Part shown: positions 12,706-24,198 of the stretch, one piece after another
Layout: each line of letters opens with the position of its first letter
Numbering within the stretch: the first letter of the stretch is position 1
DNA from: Termitomyces sp. T153
Taxonomy: Eukaryota; Basidiomycota; Agaricomycetes; Agaricales; Lyophyllaceae
DNA length: 64,000 bases
Reading direction: 5' to 3'
Assembly: GCA_018296165.2 (NCBI GenBank)
Contig: JACKQL020000013.1
Coordinates: forward strand, 992,001 to 1,056,000
Notes under the pieces: generated by a model
The model's database searches: none
What the model was told of the DNA's origin: nothing
Seen by the model: the letters and a program-made list of their open reading frames with translations, nothing else
Position numbers and translations under genes: made by a program

Positions 12706-13814
12706 TTGAGGAGCGGCGGGGGGAAACGGCGGAAGGTAGGATGAATGAGTGGTAGTGGATTAAAGAGCGTGACTACCTCTGGCTGAGGACGGAAAATGGC
12801 GATCAGTTCCTATCATGAGGGATATGAATGTGGGTTTCAAGCGATGGAAATGGGCGTACCTGCAAAAAATATGACGAAGGAAAGCCTCAGGCGAGCATGC
12901 AGGAAGAACAAAAGAGTGCTAGATGGACAGTGCCAGTAAAAGACACAGCGATCCCGCGGTCGAGCTTGTTGTTCTTGAAAGCTCTTGTCGTAACGTTAAT
13001 GTGTGACCTGATCAAAACGCCGTAACCGTCCATCAACGGTTTCATCATCACGGTGTTCCGTTGTTGCCCTTTGGCCACGAAGGCCTTCCTCAATCAAGCC
13101 GACATCATACATGTTGACTAAACCTCAAATATACTGGTGCATTTGAGTGGATAATCGTGGGATGTGACGTTCACGATGAATAGTGTCGCATGACCTGGCG
13201 TTACTGCACGGACACCTATTCTCATCCATCAGACTCCCTCTGGTGATATCTAATTCCACCGGCTGCAGTTGGATCTATCTACATTTGGATCAAAAAAAAG
13301 CTTAGTTTCAATCCTAATCAGAGCTCCCCATGCGTGGCTCTGAATTCATGTCTTTCTCACTGACACGACTGGTTGGTTCTTGTCACCGTACACTTTGAGG
13401 ATACAAAACCCAAGACAATCCAAACACCAGGCCTCAAATAGCCGTAGGATCAAATGTATCCTATCGAGGCTGATGCAGATGCTATCTTTGTCTGTTGTAA
13501 GTTACCCCTGCATCATCTTGATTGAGATATGCCTGTACATGCTTAGGTTGATGCGGACGATCTCCTCGCTGTAAAGGCAAATTTGCCGCCTTCAGTTATG
13601 ACGCACATCTCACGTAACGCGGTCCACTTGATTTGTTGCGAGTACGGCTTATTCAACTTTATGAGAGCAAGTTTCACCATACTTGGGTGTTCCAAACGAC
13701 ATTGCCAATGAACATTACATTGGGCTGGGCATTTATTCTGATCTAGATCTGAGAATGCTAGAATCTCTCCCTGATTCACACCGGACGTTGATTTGACGTT
13801 AGTTGGTGTTGATA
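12706..13814. other. Intergenic region, 1.1 kb
   Basis: 5' flank of the membrane-protein gene (C-rich pyrimidine leader near 12705-12760) and then sequence leading into the Rossmann pseudogene. A fragment at 13548-13580 reads VDADDLLAVKA, which could be its decayed upstream part. Otherwise nothing recognised. Confidence 0.45.
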
Positions 13815-14418
13815 ATTTAGGTGACGAGAATACTGCTAGATGCTTACTTGAACTTGAAAGGTCATGTATTTCAAAATATATATAGTCTTACCTGGTCACC
13901 ACCTATGGTCCTTGCTGCAGATCCACTTGTCGACCTGGGCGTACAAAATCCACATTCTCAGCGAACACCAGCAAGATTGCCCAGGGAAAGCACGTTACGT
14001 CGGATTAGGAAAGAACGTGTGGCTGCATGTACACATAAAAGAAGGCAGGTCTTTTTACATTTCTTCAATCAGCGGCGTTGTTCCGTGCGGATTGAATAAT
14101 AATTAATTTCTTCATACTTTATATTCGGACAGGTTCTCGCACGAAAAGAATTAGGACATGGGAGAGGGACTCTACTTTGGTGAAAACGGCGAATCCATCA
14201 TGCAGAACATTAGAACTGTCGGCCGAACGCTGTACGACGTAGGGAAGGTGGCGAGCTACGCCGAAAAGGAGATGCAAAAAATCTTTCCTAACGGGACAAT
14301 GTTCTGCACAAACTCGCATTGTAGAGATGACAGAGGTCTCGTGCGATCAGGTGGGATCCGAAGAAAAGTTATCAAGATGCGAACATCAAAGGCGAAATCC
14401 GAAACTAGACTCATGTAA
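13815..14418 (+). pseudogene. Decayed NAD(P)-binding Rossmann (NmrA/epimerase-like) gene
   Basis: Three blocks match the C-terminal half of the fungal NAD-dependent epimerase/NmrA-like family but lie in different frames. 13860-13970 encodes VLAADPLVDLGVQNPHSQ in one frame. 13975-14045 encodes GKARYVGLGKNVWLHVHIKE in the next frame, which corresponds to the family block VGkGknvWphVHIdd. 14155-14320 encodes GEGLYFGENGES, then YDVGKV, then a TNSxCRxDR motif. The first two blocks are separated by only a few bases, too short for an intron, so a frameshift is needed. A stop-rich gap separates blocks two and three and may be a former intron. No N-terminal dinucleotide-binding GxxGxxG segment was found upstream. 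The last block is an open frame of 86 codons with an ATG, so a short product cannot be excluded, but it would lack the cofactor site. Confidence 0.6.
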
Positions 14419-14420
14419 GT

Positions 14421-14864
14421 AGGAAATTGGGACATTTTTCGAAATCAATCATTTGATAGCATAGGTTAAATATATTCTAATAGGAATCAGCCCCAGGCTC
14501 TTGCTGTTTGTACATCTCTCCTCGGTTGAAATTCGGTTTAAATAAGAATACTTATACTTCGTTTGTGCTGGTCGTCGGAAGCAGCCTGAAATATTTACTT
14601 CCGAAGGGCTAGAAGCTACGTATTCACTTACTCACTGCTTACGACAGATCATCCGTCTCCAAGGGCCTCCTCGGCAACTATTTATCATGCTACTTGTTCG
14701 ATATCTATTTTCATATCTCCATCCTCCGGCAAGGCCACATACCTTCGTTCTCCAAGGTGGACTCATACGAGGTTTTCCACAAACCAAACCTCTATTCGTT
14801 TATAGATCGCGACACCCGTTTTTTTGCAGTCAAGAAAACAACTCCAGCCGCACAAAGATTCGGG
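14421..14864. other. Intergenic region
   Basis: 444 nt between the Rossmann remnant and the SH3-protein start. An upstream ATG frame reads into the SH3 gene (from 14694), but its translation is unlike a conserved N-terminus. It is treated as promoter and 5' UTR. Confidence 0.5.
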
Positions 14865-15793
14865 ATGGCTGTCGTGCAACGTCGGAATAATGGTCCTGGC
14901 TCTGGAACGTTAGCGCCTGTTGATATCGCAGGTTTCTGCATTGCAGGAGCTATCATGCTGGGTTTAGTGGCTTGGGCGTTCATCACGTTCACACGACGAC
15001 GCGCCAGGGCAAAGACGAAGAGCATGCACAATGGTGCATTGCCATCCGTTCCAGGATTCGTGAAGGAAGGCATGCCATCACATATTGAAAAGACTTTGGC
15101 CGAGTGAGAGATGATTAGATCCTATGTACTATGTTGATAAATGACTGACCGGTAAAATCTAGTATTCAAATAGGATTTCGTCGACGACGAATTGACAACT
15201 CCATCGCCCTTCCTGACAAAGTTTTGCAGCGCCCTTGCAAACACTACACCTCCAATGATGTTAATGAATACCACCGCCAATCCAGGATGTTTCACAAGCC
15301 CTTCTCTTTTGTGCTATCAGCCAACCCTTCTCAGGATCAAGCACACCTCTCAGCCAACATCCACGAATCAATTCTCATCTCAGCCGGCAAAAGCCGCTTC
15401 TCCGCCTTTTCCATCAACTCTTCCGTCGACAGCAACCCCACAACTGGTACCGCATACCAGGTGAAACGAGCATTCGACCCCGTTCTCCCAGATGAGCTCC
15501 TGATCCGTGTCGGGGAGTCTCTCACACTTGTTCAATCGCTCGACGACGGTTGGTGCCTCGTCGGCCGGGAAAACAGCTCGTCTTCTGCGACCCCCAAATG
15601 CCTGTTCAGGCCCAACACGTTCACAGGCGATGGAATTGAATTCGGCGTCGTACCTGCCTGGTGTTTCATCAGGCCTGCTCCCGGCCTCCATGCAGAAAGG
15701 CCGATCAGAAGCAACAGCTTAGGTATCATTGTTCAGCTGAACGGGCATGAGGCAGCTCCAAGAGACAACATCGTTTCTTGGTCGAACTTATGA
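14865..15793 (+). CDS. Membrane-anchored SH3-domain protein (Fus1-like architecture)
   Basis: Two exons, 14865-15103 and 15163-15793 (870 nt, 289 aa). A short N-terminus (MAVVQRRNNGPGSG) precedes one membrane segment (IAGFCIAGAIMLGLVAWAFI, about residues 21-43) and a basic cytoplasmic stretch (TRRRARAKTKS). Residues about 165-235 form an SH3 domain: YQVKRAFDP, then PDELLIRVGE, the DDGWCLV block and FGVVPAWCF, which carry the ALYDY-like start, the WW-type tryptophan and the closing proline. Yeast Fus1 has the same order (ectodomain, one membrane helix, SH3), so a role in polarity, septation or cell fusion is a reasonable inference, not a demonstration. The intron donor lies in GAGTGAGAG; the acceptor at 15162 was chosen because it alone keeps the frame open. 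Confidence 0.85.
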
Positions 15794-17989
15794 TATTGTG
15801 CTATCATCTTCACAAAACGTAGCTATCCCAAGTTCTGAGATCATAAGGAACTTTTGAGGCACGGAGGCACGTTGATTTTCTCAACCATTATTCCCTTGGT
15901 TTGATGCATTTCAAAGAAAATTACTCTCGATTTCTTCTGATCATGTTTTGTCTAATCCTAAATTCGTGAAAGCGGTGTAACATTCCATCTTAGAGTCGGA
16001 GTGCCTTTTGTACATTCGTTCCCTCTATCGCACTCTGCGTGTACTTGTGTAATTCATACAACCTTTCGTTTTCTGTTGTCCTGCGACTCTACTCCTCGAC
16101 CAGTTCATCATCCTGCAGAAGCTATCCAATCTGGACATTCAGTAATCCCTTGAGTAAATGTGTGTCAATATTCCGTGTATTTTGTACCTGTCCCTTGTCA
16201 TTTCGATTTTCTGAAATGATCATGTCTTTTTTTGACATTTATATCCAATTTATATGTGATGTTCCATATGCCCCTCTTTGATATGCCCCTTGATTGGACA
16301 TAAAACCATCATAACATCCTCCTTTTTCACCCTCATGTCTCTTTTTCCAATTCCTGTGCATTATCTCCCTCTGCGCAGACCCGATGCTCTCTGATGCCAA
16401 CTCTATTTGCTTTTCTGATGGCAATTTTGTTTTATTGATGGGCAATCTGACCCTCCGTATTCACGCCTCGGTCTTCACAAGGCTCTTGCCGGTATTCAAG
16501 GCGATATAGAGTGGCCATCCTTTGCATGCAGGACAGCAGACACACACTATTCGGATTGTAAGCGAGGAGTCCTGTTGACTTTTCTATTCTTATCAAGGCT
16601 ATATATTACCTTGACTGGTCTGTCTTTCCGTGTTCTATGGGTGTTATCACACTGATTCTTTCCAGATCCCTTTTGAGCCATGAGTCTTTGGGAGCGGATA
16701 TCATCGATTCTCTGTTGCACATGGGGGATAAATTTTACATCTCTGGGATATATACCGCTGTAGCTGATTGCGTTCATTGCGTCCAAGCATTTTATCTGTC
16801 CACCTTATTTGATTACGGCCCTTCCCTCAATTCAATTGAGGACACTTTGGGTATGGATCCCAGTGTGAAGTTCAATCTTTTTGTGTCCTGTTGTATGTTC
16901 AGTCTTCAATCTTGTGTTTGTTCCCATGCTGTTATACCAAATTTGCGAATGTTATTCAACGGTTAGTAAACCTTTTCTTTTGTCCGTTTTTCTTATCTTG
17001 GTTCCATTTTCAGAGGGAGATTCAGTTTGGCATCATCCGTCATGATGGTACAGTCGCCCGTATGAATGCAATAGACGTAACTCACGTGTGTGTAGGTAGA
17101 CAGTGGCTCTTGTGCGCTCAGATGCAACATACGTGGTCCTGGTTGTCTTATCGGTTTCCTGGCAGTCGTTGTTCCGGTTCCTCCAGAAGTCTTGCTGTAC
17201 AAAATAATATCAATTTCTCTCTCTTCTGTGATGTTTCCCCTTCATGATATAAAGCTCTCGAGGTGCTTCTGGGGTAGAACTCTGTTTGGACTCATGTTTC
17301 TGTTTGGGGTGCACTGCTGAGGTCAAGGTAATTCGTAAGGTGCTTCAACAGGCCAATCTGTGGCTACCTGTCTATTTTGGTCTGGCTGGATGGAATGCAT
17401 TGAGGGCGGCCAAAGATGCGGTATGATAATCATCTCAATCAACACTCAGGACCGTTTTCATCCCGCGTTCGTAAATTAACATTATGTTAATGCACCTCCA
17501 TAGGGTTGGGTTTTTTATCCTGGCGATAGTACACCATCTCACTTTTTTTCCCTTTCTCTGCCCCTTTCTTATGGTTTATCATGTCGGTCTTTTCAAAGGT
17601 AGTTACAAGCATTGTAATTGCAATCAAGTAGGAAAAAGACCCTTGACATTAGACCAACGAGTAGCGGGCGATGCGGCCGGAGAGGGCACCCTTCACAGAT
17701 GAAATACTCTACAGTACATCTTGTACCTTTTTTGGGCCATGAGACCAAGCCAGAGAAAGGTGAATACAGCCTTGTTGAATCGTTACAAGCTGAACGTTGA
17801 ACCCTCGGGCCATCCGGTCCGAGATGATTTTTGCCTATTCGGTAAACTATTTTTCCTCTCGTTTCCTCCGTAACTTCTTGCGCGAACTGCTCATACTAGA
17901 TCTCCAACATAAAACTGAGGCCAGTATTGACAAATACCTCAAAAAGAACACGACATTTATCGACGTCCATTAGATTCGGCCACAGAAGG
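15794..17989. other. Intergenic region, 2.2 kb, T-rich
   Basis: T-rich on the plus strand. Frames at 16637-16966 and 16891-17247 are open for about 110 codons but show no domain, compositional or splice evidence. I annotate nothing here; a non-coding transcript is possible but unsupported. Confidence 0.45.
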
Positions 17990-19432
17990 ATGTCGAACGA
18001 TGCTCTTCTGGCAGAAACCTCAAATCACGTTGCAATCTTAGAGAACCATAAAAACAGACTTCTTCGGGAGCTCCGTCAGGTTGACATAGAGCTTTCAACT
18101 GCAAAAGCACGTCATGCGAAACTCGCCAATGAGACTTTACCAGTAGCCTTGCTGCCCAACGAAATTCTGTCAACCATATTCCTACTATGTCATGGAAACA
18201 GGGTGATGTTCACCCGTACATTGGCAAGACCATTTGAAGTTGTAATCTCGCATGTTTCGACGCACTGGAGAAGTGTTGCTCTGGCCACCCCTCTCCTGTG
18301 GAACACAATCAACCTTCATGTGACAAATCAATCACGCAGTCATGCTCTTCAACGACTGTCTGCACATCTGAAGCGATCCAGTCAGTGTCTACTCGATATT
18401 TCATTGTATCTTTCCGTCAGCGACGGTATACGAGAAGTGCTCTATCATCTCACCCCCCATGTTCAGAGATGGTTTCGTGTGTCAATTTCCATCGAGCGTG
18501 GTTCTCCAGAAGACATCTATGCTCCATTTCAACCACTTTCAGCCCCAAATATGATCCATCTATCATTGTGCATGGGAAAATGGGAGGACAAACCTAACGC
18601 GCCACGGACAGAGTACCCAGAGATATGCCCCCCGATACTAGTCCAAGGCGCGCCGTCGCTGATATTTGTTCGGGTTGCCGGCAAAATTGTTGGAAATCTG
18701 TCCCCTCCATTGAGCACTACTCAGACTTTCCATGTCGACGCTTGGCCAAAGAACCTGATGAGCTTAGCACAATTCCATTCATTACTCACCGCTTTGCCAT
18801 GTCTTGTTCATCTATCATTGACCGGACTAAGTATCCAACTTCCTCGAGATCCCCTTCAGACGACAGTGCCTATATCGTTGCCTTCGTTGCGATCACTCCG
18901 GATTCGGGGGAACGCCACTCCATGTTATCGTTTGCTATCCCTTCTCTCCCTTACCCACCTTGAGTCACTATTACTCCAGGATATAGAAACGTTTGACTCA
19001 GCTGTTATTCCGTCTTTGCACACCCTCATTCTCGACTCGTGCGACCTCTCGTCGGTTGACTTGCAAAATCTCTTCAGATCCTTCCCACGGGTTGCCACGC
19101 TTAGCATCGACAGCTCGACTCCAGAAATATATCCCCTGTTGACTCCAGATACCGGGTCTCCGACGAATATACCATGGCCTGAGCTTCGAACGATATCTCT
19201 CAGGCGAATCCCTCGTAGAGACGTAGCACCTTTTGTGAACGGATGCCTTCACCGCCTGGAATGTGGTTCACCATTTCGGTGTGTATATCTCGACAGGCGT
19301 AGCCGCATTGCTGTCAAGGAGAAGGAACTCTTGCATGTACTGCGCGAATTGCAACCTGTTGAAAACGTCGATGGTCATGAGCCCTGGCCTACTGGCTTAG
19401 GGTACGAAGATTCTGACGACGTCTGGTATTAA
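17990..19432 (+). CDS. F-box-like protein of the Agaricomycete expansion
   Basis: Intron-less frame of 480 aa. ATG at 17990 is the first ATG; the open frame extends further upstream without one. Residues 10-45 form a coiled coil (AILENHKNRLLRELRQVDIE). It is followed by a degenerate F-box (LPVALLPNEILSTIFLLC) and the block found in many mushroom F-box-like proteins (VISHVSTHWRSVALATPLLW). The remaining 350 residues have an LRR-like rhythm of leucines (LPSLRSLRIRG, LTHLESLLLQD, LHTLILDSCDLSSV). Such proteins may act as SCF ubiquitin-ligase adaptors, but the family is large and fast-evolving and substrates are unknown. No disruption seen. Confidence 0.9.
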   Translation: MSNDALLAETSNHVAILENHKNRLLRELRQVDIELSTAKARHAKLANETLPVALLPNEILSTIFLLCHGNRVMFTRTLARPFEVVISHVSTHWRSVALATPLLWNTINLHVTNQSRSHALQRLSAHLKRSSQCLLDISLYLSVSDGIREVLYHLTPHVQRWFRVSISIERGSPEDIYAPFQPLSAPNMIHLSLCMGKWEDKPNAPRTEYPEICPPILVQGAPSLIFVRVAGKIVGNLSPPLSTTQTFHVDAWPKNLMSLAQFHSLLTALPCLVHLSLTGLSIQLPRDPLQTTVPISLPSLRSLRIRGNATPCYRLLSLLSLTHLESLLLQDIETFDSAVIPSLHTLILDSCDLSSVDLQNLFRSFPRVATLSIDSSTPEIYPLLTPDTGSPTNIPWPELRTISLRRIPRRDVAPFVNGCLHRLECGSPFRCVYLDRRSRIAVKEKELLHVLRELQPVENVDGHEPWPTGLGYEDSDDVWY

Positions 19433-20713
19433 GGCCCTGGCCCCAAATGATTCCTTCCTTCGCCAGAGAGTAATTTACACTCTAGTCCGAGCTTGCTTCA
19501 TTTGTGTCTTGTCTCGTCCTGATGGCTGTTCTTTTCACATGATCCTCTGCCCTAACAACATTCTGCCTGTATGTTTCCATATGTCCCGAAGTTATGTTGG
19601 TACCTCCTAAATTTTACTTGGAAGGAACTTACGCTGACCAGCTGACGTCTTCAATAAGTTACTGTCAGGCCGGTGCTCCAATGAAATTCCACATTTGTGG
19701 TGATTACTAAGGGGACCGTGTAATCATAGTGCCTGTCTCTAAGCATATCACCCGGTAATTGTCCTGTTTAATGGAACAACGTCCGTGATGCACATCGTCG
19801 GTGTGAGACCGGAATCTTGTTTCGGTATCTAGCCCCAACTTGGCCAAGATTTGATTATCTTACTTCGTTCTGTCGTTTATTAATATGTTTGTTCTCTATG
19901 GCATGCTCTCATATGACCATTACTCAAAAGACAGGCGATGCGAACAAACAATTCTAGTTTTACTTTTACCTGTTCTTTCAAGGATATTGGTCCGAGATGC
20001 ACAACAGATTTCGGATGTACACTCCGAGTACTGACTAAACATCTCATGTTATTTCGCTGACTGCCCTATGACACGAGGTCGAGCTACAGCTGCATTATCA
20101 ATGCGTTACTTCTTACTCTAGTCATGTTTTACGCGAACATTTGTTTTGCGATTCCATCCTTGGAACAACCATGTACTGATTGTGACCGAGAGATGTTCAG
20201 ACTTGATCAGCGTTGAACCCAGAGTAATTCCATGGGTCGGCCATGGAAATCGAACCATCACTCAGACAGTATGTACATATGGTCTACTCTTGATATAGGC
20301 TGCAGGATGAAGTTTGGGATTACATTTAATAAATTTTTTTGGTGCAAGAGTTGAGAAAGAGGGATACCAAGGCTATCTGTAAAAATTGAGGTTTATGTGT
20401 CAACCTGCCGGCCACACTTATGCAGTGTTGTGGATTGGTTGTCTAGACACTCGGAAACGGGGTCGGGGAGTGTGACTAATTGTCACGTCTGAATTACTGA
20501 CCATGAGTCCGCGATTACAAGTACTAAGCTCAGTCAGCCCGTTTCTATGATTATCATTCCGTCCTGCACTACTCAGCATTCAAGGTGACTCTTTTATCTC
20601 TCTCTTCATATCTATCGTGTCCCCAGCTTCTTCGCCTCCCTCGACCACCATAAATTCCTACCATCCAAGACTAAGCTGTAGACTACCGCATTGGAGGGGC
20701 CGAGCATTGCATT
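19433..20713. other. Intergenic region, 1.3 kb
   Basis: 3' flank of the F-box gene and 5' flank of the DsbA-like gene. No coding signal or repeat recognised. Confidence 0.5.
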
Positions 20714-21688
20714 ATGCAAGAACGGGTGGTCAAATTGACCATTGTAAATGACTTCGTGCGCTTTCCTTGTCTTCCTTTGTTTCAATTGCCTGATTTTGCA
20801 TATCCAGGTTTGCGCAAACTGTTGCATCAGTCAACATGAATTATTGAGCGCGGTCTCTTACTGCAAAGATACTTTGCATCTACCATTGTCATTCGAGCTC
20901 GAACACATGCCGTTCCGGTTAATTAACAATGCGCTCATACCTGAGGGCGCCAGCAAAGTGGATAAGGAGACGTTCTATACAAATCACCTTGGCAAGGGTA
21001 AATTCCAGAATCTCGAAAGCGCCATATCTAAATGGGCGGCTGAGAAAAATATTCCGATGTAAGATTTTTGTTTGTTCTTCTATAACAATACTCAGGTGTA
21101 CCCACCAGTTCCTTTCGTGGTGTCATGAGCCAATCTACGCATGCCCACCGTCTGGCCATGAAGGCAGGTAAACTTGGCGGACAAAAACTACAGGTGCCAA
21201 TACTCTGTGGAATTTTCAAAGCCAACCTTGAAGACAGCAAGGATATCGCGGACATAAATGTTCTCGCTGAGATCGCTCAGGGTGCTGGCATGATGTCAAA
21301 GGACGAGGTTGCCACTAGATTCTTACTGCTCAGATAATTCTCTGATATCAAGTACTTTTTCAGGCCGTGAAATTCCTGCAATCAGATGAACTAGAAAAAG
21401 AGGTCGAAAATATGTGCGACAAGGCTCGAAGTATTGGAATCACTGGGGTGCCCTTGACAATCATCGACGGGAGGTGGGCAGTAAGCGGTGGGCAGTCATC
21501 CGATGTCTATGTTCAAGTAAGTGCTCTGTGTCGACAGAAGATGTTCTCGTGGTTTCTTGTTCAATTTGGCTTCATCCCACTTGCAGATATTCAAGAAACT
21601 TGCAGCAGCGGATGTTTCTCCTACAGGTGTCTATGCTGCACCATCGCCATTCCCCGCACCTGTCATTGAGACGAATATCTATGCTTGA
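20714..21688 (+). CDS. DSBA-like thioredoxin-fold protein (FrnE/2-hydroxychromene-2-carboxylate isomerase family)
   Basis: Five exons: 20714-20755, 20808-21058, 21109-21307, 21364-21516, 21587-21688 (747 nt, 248 aa). The start MQERVVKLTIVNDF|VCANCCIS places a CxxC at residues 16-19 where DsbA/FrnE proteins have CPWC or CPxC; here it is CANC, with no cis-proline neighbour inside the motif. Further family blocks are SQSTHAHRLAMKAG, the KFLQSDELEKEV segment and ITGVPLTIIDGRWAVSGGQS, whose GVP carries the conserved cis-proline loop. Members act as disulfide oxidoreductases or glutathione-dependent isomerases; no signal peptide is visible, so the protein is probably cytosolic. All four introns are GT-AG and their phases fit. 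The gene looks intact. Confidence 0.9.
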
Positions 21689-22239
21689 TCAAAGAGTTTC
21701 GTCTTTATCTTGCCATATGCGCGTCAGATCGCCGCCGCGCTCGGCATGTACTAGTACAGGATACGGTACCACTCGTCAAATCCCGCAACCATGTATTCAG
21801 TATTTTTATTATCTCCCTTGTTTGTTTTCCAAATCGGAATTTCTGCAACTGAGTGGTCGTTGGTGTCCAAGGCCACGATCATTGAAAGCGTTGAACGTTA
21901 TGCGATGGTCAGGTTGATTGAGTACTGTGCCCGAAACCTCGATAAACGATATGACGAAGCTTAAAAATTTCAAGGCACTCCAAACAAAAATAAGCAGCTC
22001 AAGAAAAGAGTGAGGGTTTCACAAGGGCAGTATCAAGTGGTGGTCCGACTCGGAGTTGAGAAGAATAGGTGGGGACCATCAAGACAAGAGCGTACAAGTG
22101 TGAGGGTCAAGGACGATGTTCCGATTCGGACCGTGGTTCGCAGAATAGGTGATAATAATAATGCGTGTGGGCCATATTCGCAATTTATGGTAGCAGGGCT
22201 CGTCGGCTTCAGAATACGTCGTACGTGTCACTCTTGCAG
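21689..22239. other. Intergenic region
   Basis: 551 nt between the DsbA-like gene and the 3' end of the secreted-protein pseudogene. Nothing recognised. Confidence 0.5.
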
Positions 22240-23345
22240 TTATCCACACGACCAGGTAACTTCAATATCGCCCTGTCCGTAGCTGACAGTGGTTGAAGAG
22301 TCCGCAGAGAAGCAATACTATGGATTCAGGCATTGACCTCGGTCATGACGAAAAAATCCAGAATCTCGCCCTGTAGGCGTAAGTAATGGGTTGTCCATTG
22401 ACGAGGGCTCTCCAGTTGTGGAGATACTTGCAGCGTCTACCTTTGGGATCAGGGTCACGGTTGTTGCACAGAGTGGCATAGACGTTGACTGTCCTACTTG
22501 TCAAGGAAAGGCCCATGTACTATAAAGTAGAGAAACTGAATGCTTAATCATGTACTCCAGGTGCGTTGTTCGCACCGTTGGTAGGACCAAATACGAGCTC
22601 ATAGCCTTCGGGAGGATCGGGGTCTGCCAGGGACTTGGCAGCCCAACCAGTGCTTTGCTTGATGTACGTCAAGGGAGTGGGAGAGGACTCAGATTGCTAG
22701 AACCACAGCTAGTCTTCTCCGCTGCAGTGTGGATGTTAGCTTACAGAGCGCATTTTAGTTGGATTTCTCGTTGAAGAAGTGATTGTAAACGATTGTTATA
22801 CTCGCAGTAAAAATTGGAAAAGACTACGGCGCACGGTTCAGCGTAAGCTAGCTGTGAGATACAATGAGAATATCACTGACCACATCCATGGACACGGTCA
22901 CAAACCGCCAGACAGCCGTTGTTAATGTTGTTTGTCGCGATCGAGACCACAGTATAGGTCAAGATAACCTGTGCCCTCGATGGAGGCGTCTCGATCTGGA
23001 CCTAGCATGTCTTTACCAGAAGCCACGGCGAACAGAAAGCACAGCTATCATAGAGCCGAGCTTGTCATCCGGAGGTATCACAATAACGGAGACCAATGTT
23101 TCGGAATGGTGATTAGAGGTGGGGCCACCCTTGTGGTTGACCTGGCTGTGTGTTCTCAACGTGCGCCGCGTCTGTGTAAGGCACATCGAGATAGAATGAA
23201 GAAACGATAATATGGTCCTTTGAGACGTTGAGATTACTGGCGGTCAAGTAAAGTATTAGTCTGCATTAAGTGAATGAGGAACCACCAAGAGCTGATCAGG
23301 CGAGCAAAGCGACAGATAACAAAGTAGTGAAAGAGCACCTGGCGT
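22240..23345 (-). pseudogene. Broken gene for a basidiomycete secreted Cys-containing protein (fruit-body protein-like)
   Basis: Minus-strand blocks match a secreted family known from mushroom genomes, but the frame is interrupted. From upstream to downstream: a signal-like CSFTTLLSVALLA at about 23345-23300 with no ATG and a stop right after it; NINNGCLAVCDRVHGC near 22900; VFSNFYCEYNN near 22820; NIHTAAEKTS near 22720 with an in-frame TAA at 22741-22743 just before it; the highly conserved stretch YELVFGPTNGANNAPG at about 22560-22610; then YMGLSLTS, the CNNRDPDPKGRRC stretch and WRALVNG at about 22380-22505; and a last exon with TTVSYGQGDIEVTWSCG ending in TAA at 22240. Several plausible introns (for example a 42-nt one after NNAPG) are kept, so this is a decayed genomic copy, not a retrocopy. 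Function of the family is unknown. Confidence 0.6.
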
Positions 23346-24198
23346 GTACCACGTACTCAGAGAAGAAGGGTAATAGAGAAAGAAATGAATGCTAAACAAC
23401 TGAGTTCACCGATGATTTGATTGAACGAAGGCCGATACTCCAGTGCCTGGTCAGCGTTTGAAGACACTGTTACTTGTTTCGTTTTGAGAACAGGCGAGCA
23501 GATAGGTACGAGTAAGCGTGATGTGGACGACAGAGATGGTTCCCTGACGTTGAAGAGTACTTAGGTACAACGAAGATCGTGATTAATCCTGGCCTTCGTA
23601 TACTTCGAAGTAAGCGGAATATGCCCAAAGCAATGCAAAAGACAGCAGATGCATGAGAGTATGAGGTTAAGACGCTACTCAGAGGGATTTTACATGCATG
23701 ACCTTGTATACAGTTCTTGATGGCCAAAAAAATCAAGCCGACGCTATGGAACGGAACGTGCATTTGTTGAACTTGCTATCGATTTGCTATCACGCGCTGG
23801 CTTCTAAAAGGTTTGTCGTTCGAGGTCCTGAGAATATGATCGCTTGTACGTTTAGTAGATTTGATGAATGTGTTGACATAAAGTCAAGCTGGGTCTGTGA
23901 CTTGTAACAATCAGGAACGATCATGATGTTCTTAATGTGATAGATTCGTCCTCTTGAAAAACCTCAAACCATGCAAGCTCGGACTCGACGATATGTTTGG
24001 TATCAGACATCGGGCAAGTCGGAGATAATAGGTATTCTTCAATACGTGTATCAATACGTGTACGGCGATCGGTACAATTTCCGAATATAGACGGTATCGG
24101 CACTTCTGCAATGACGTCAATTGTAACACATCTGTGCCCATTCTCTCGACTCAGATTAATCTCTCTCTAAATATCTCAACGTCCGTTATATCTGCTCT
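23346..24198. other. Intergenic region
   Basis: Upstream region of the FRAG1-like gene. A short direct repeat of CAATACGTGTA occurs near 24037-24063. No coding evidence. Confidence 0.45.

Noticed and set aside
16637..17247. Overlapping plus-strand frames of about 110 codons
   Set aside because: T-rich sequence gives Cys/Phe/Ser-heavy peptides with no domain; consistent with non-coding DNA.
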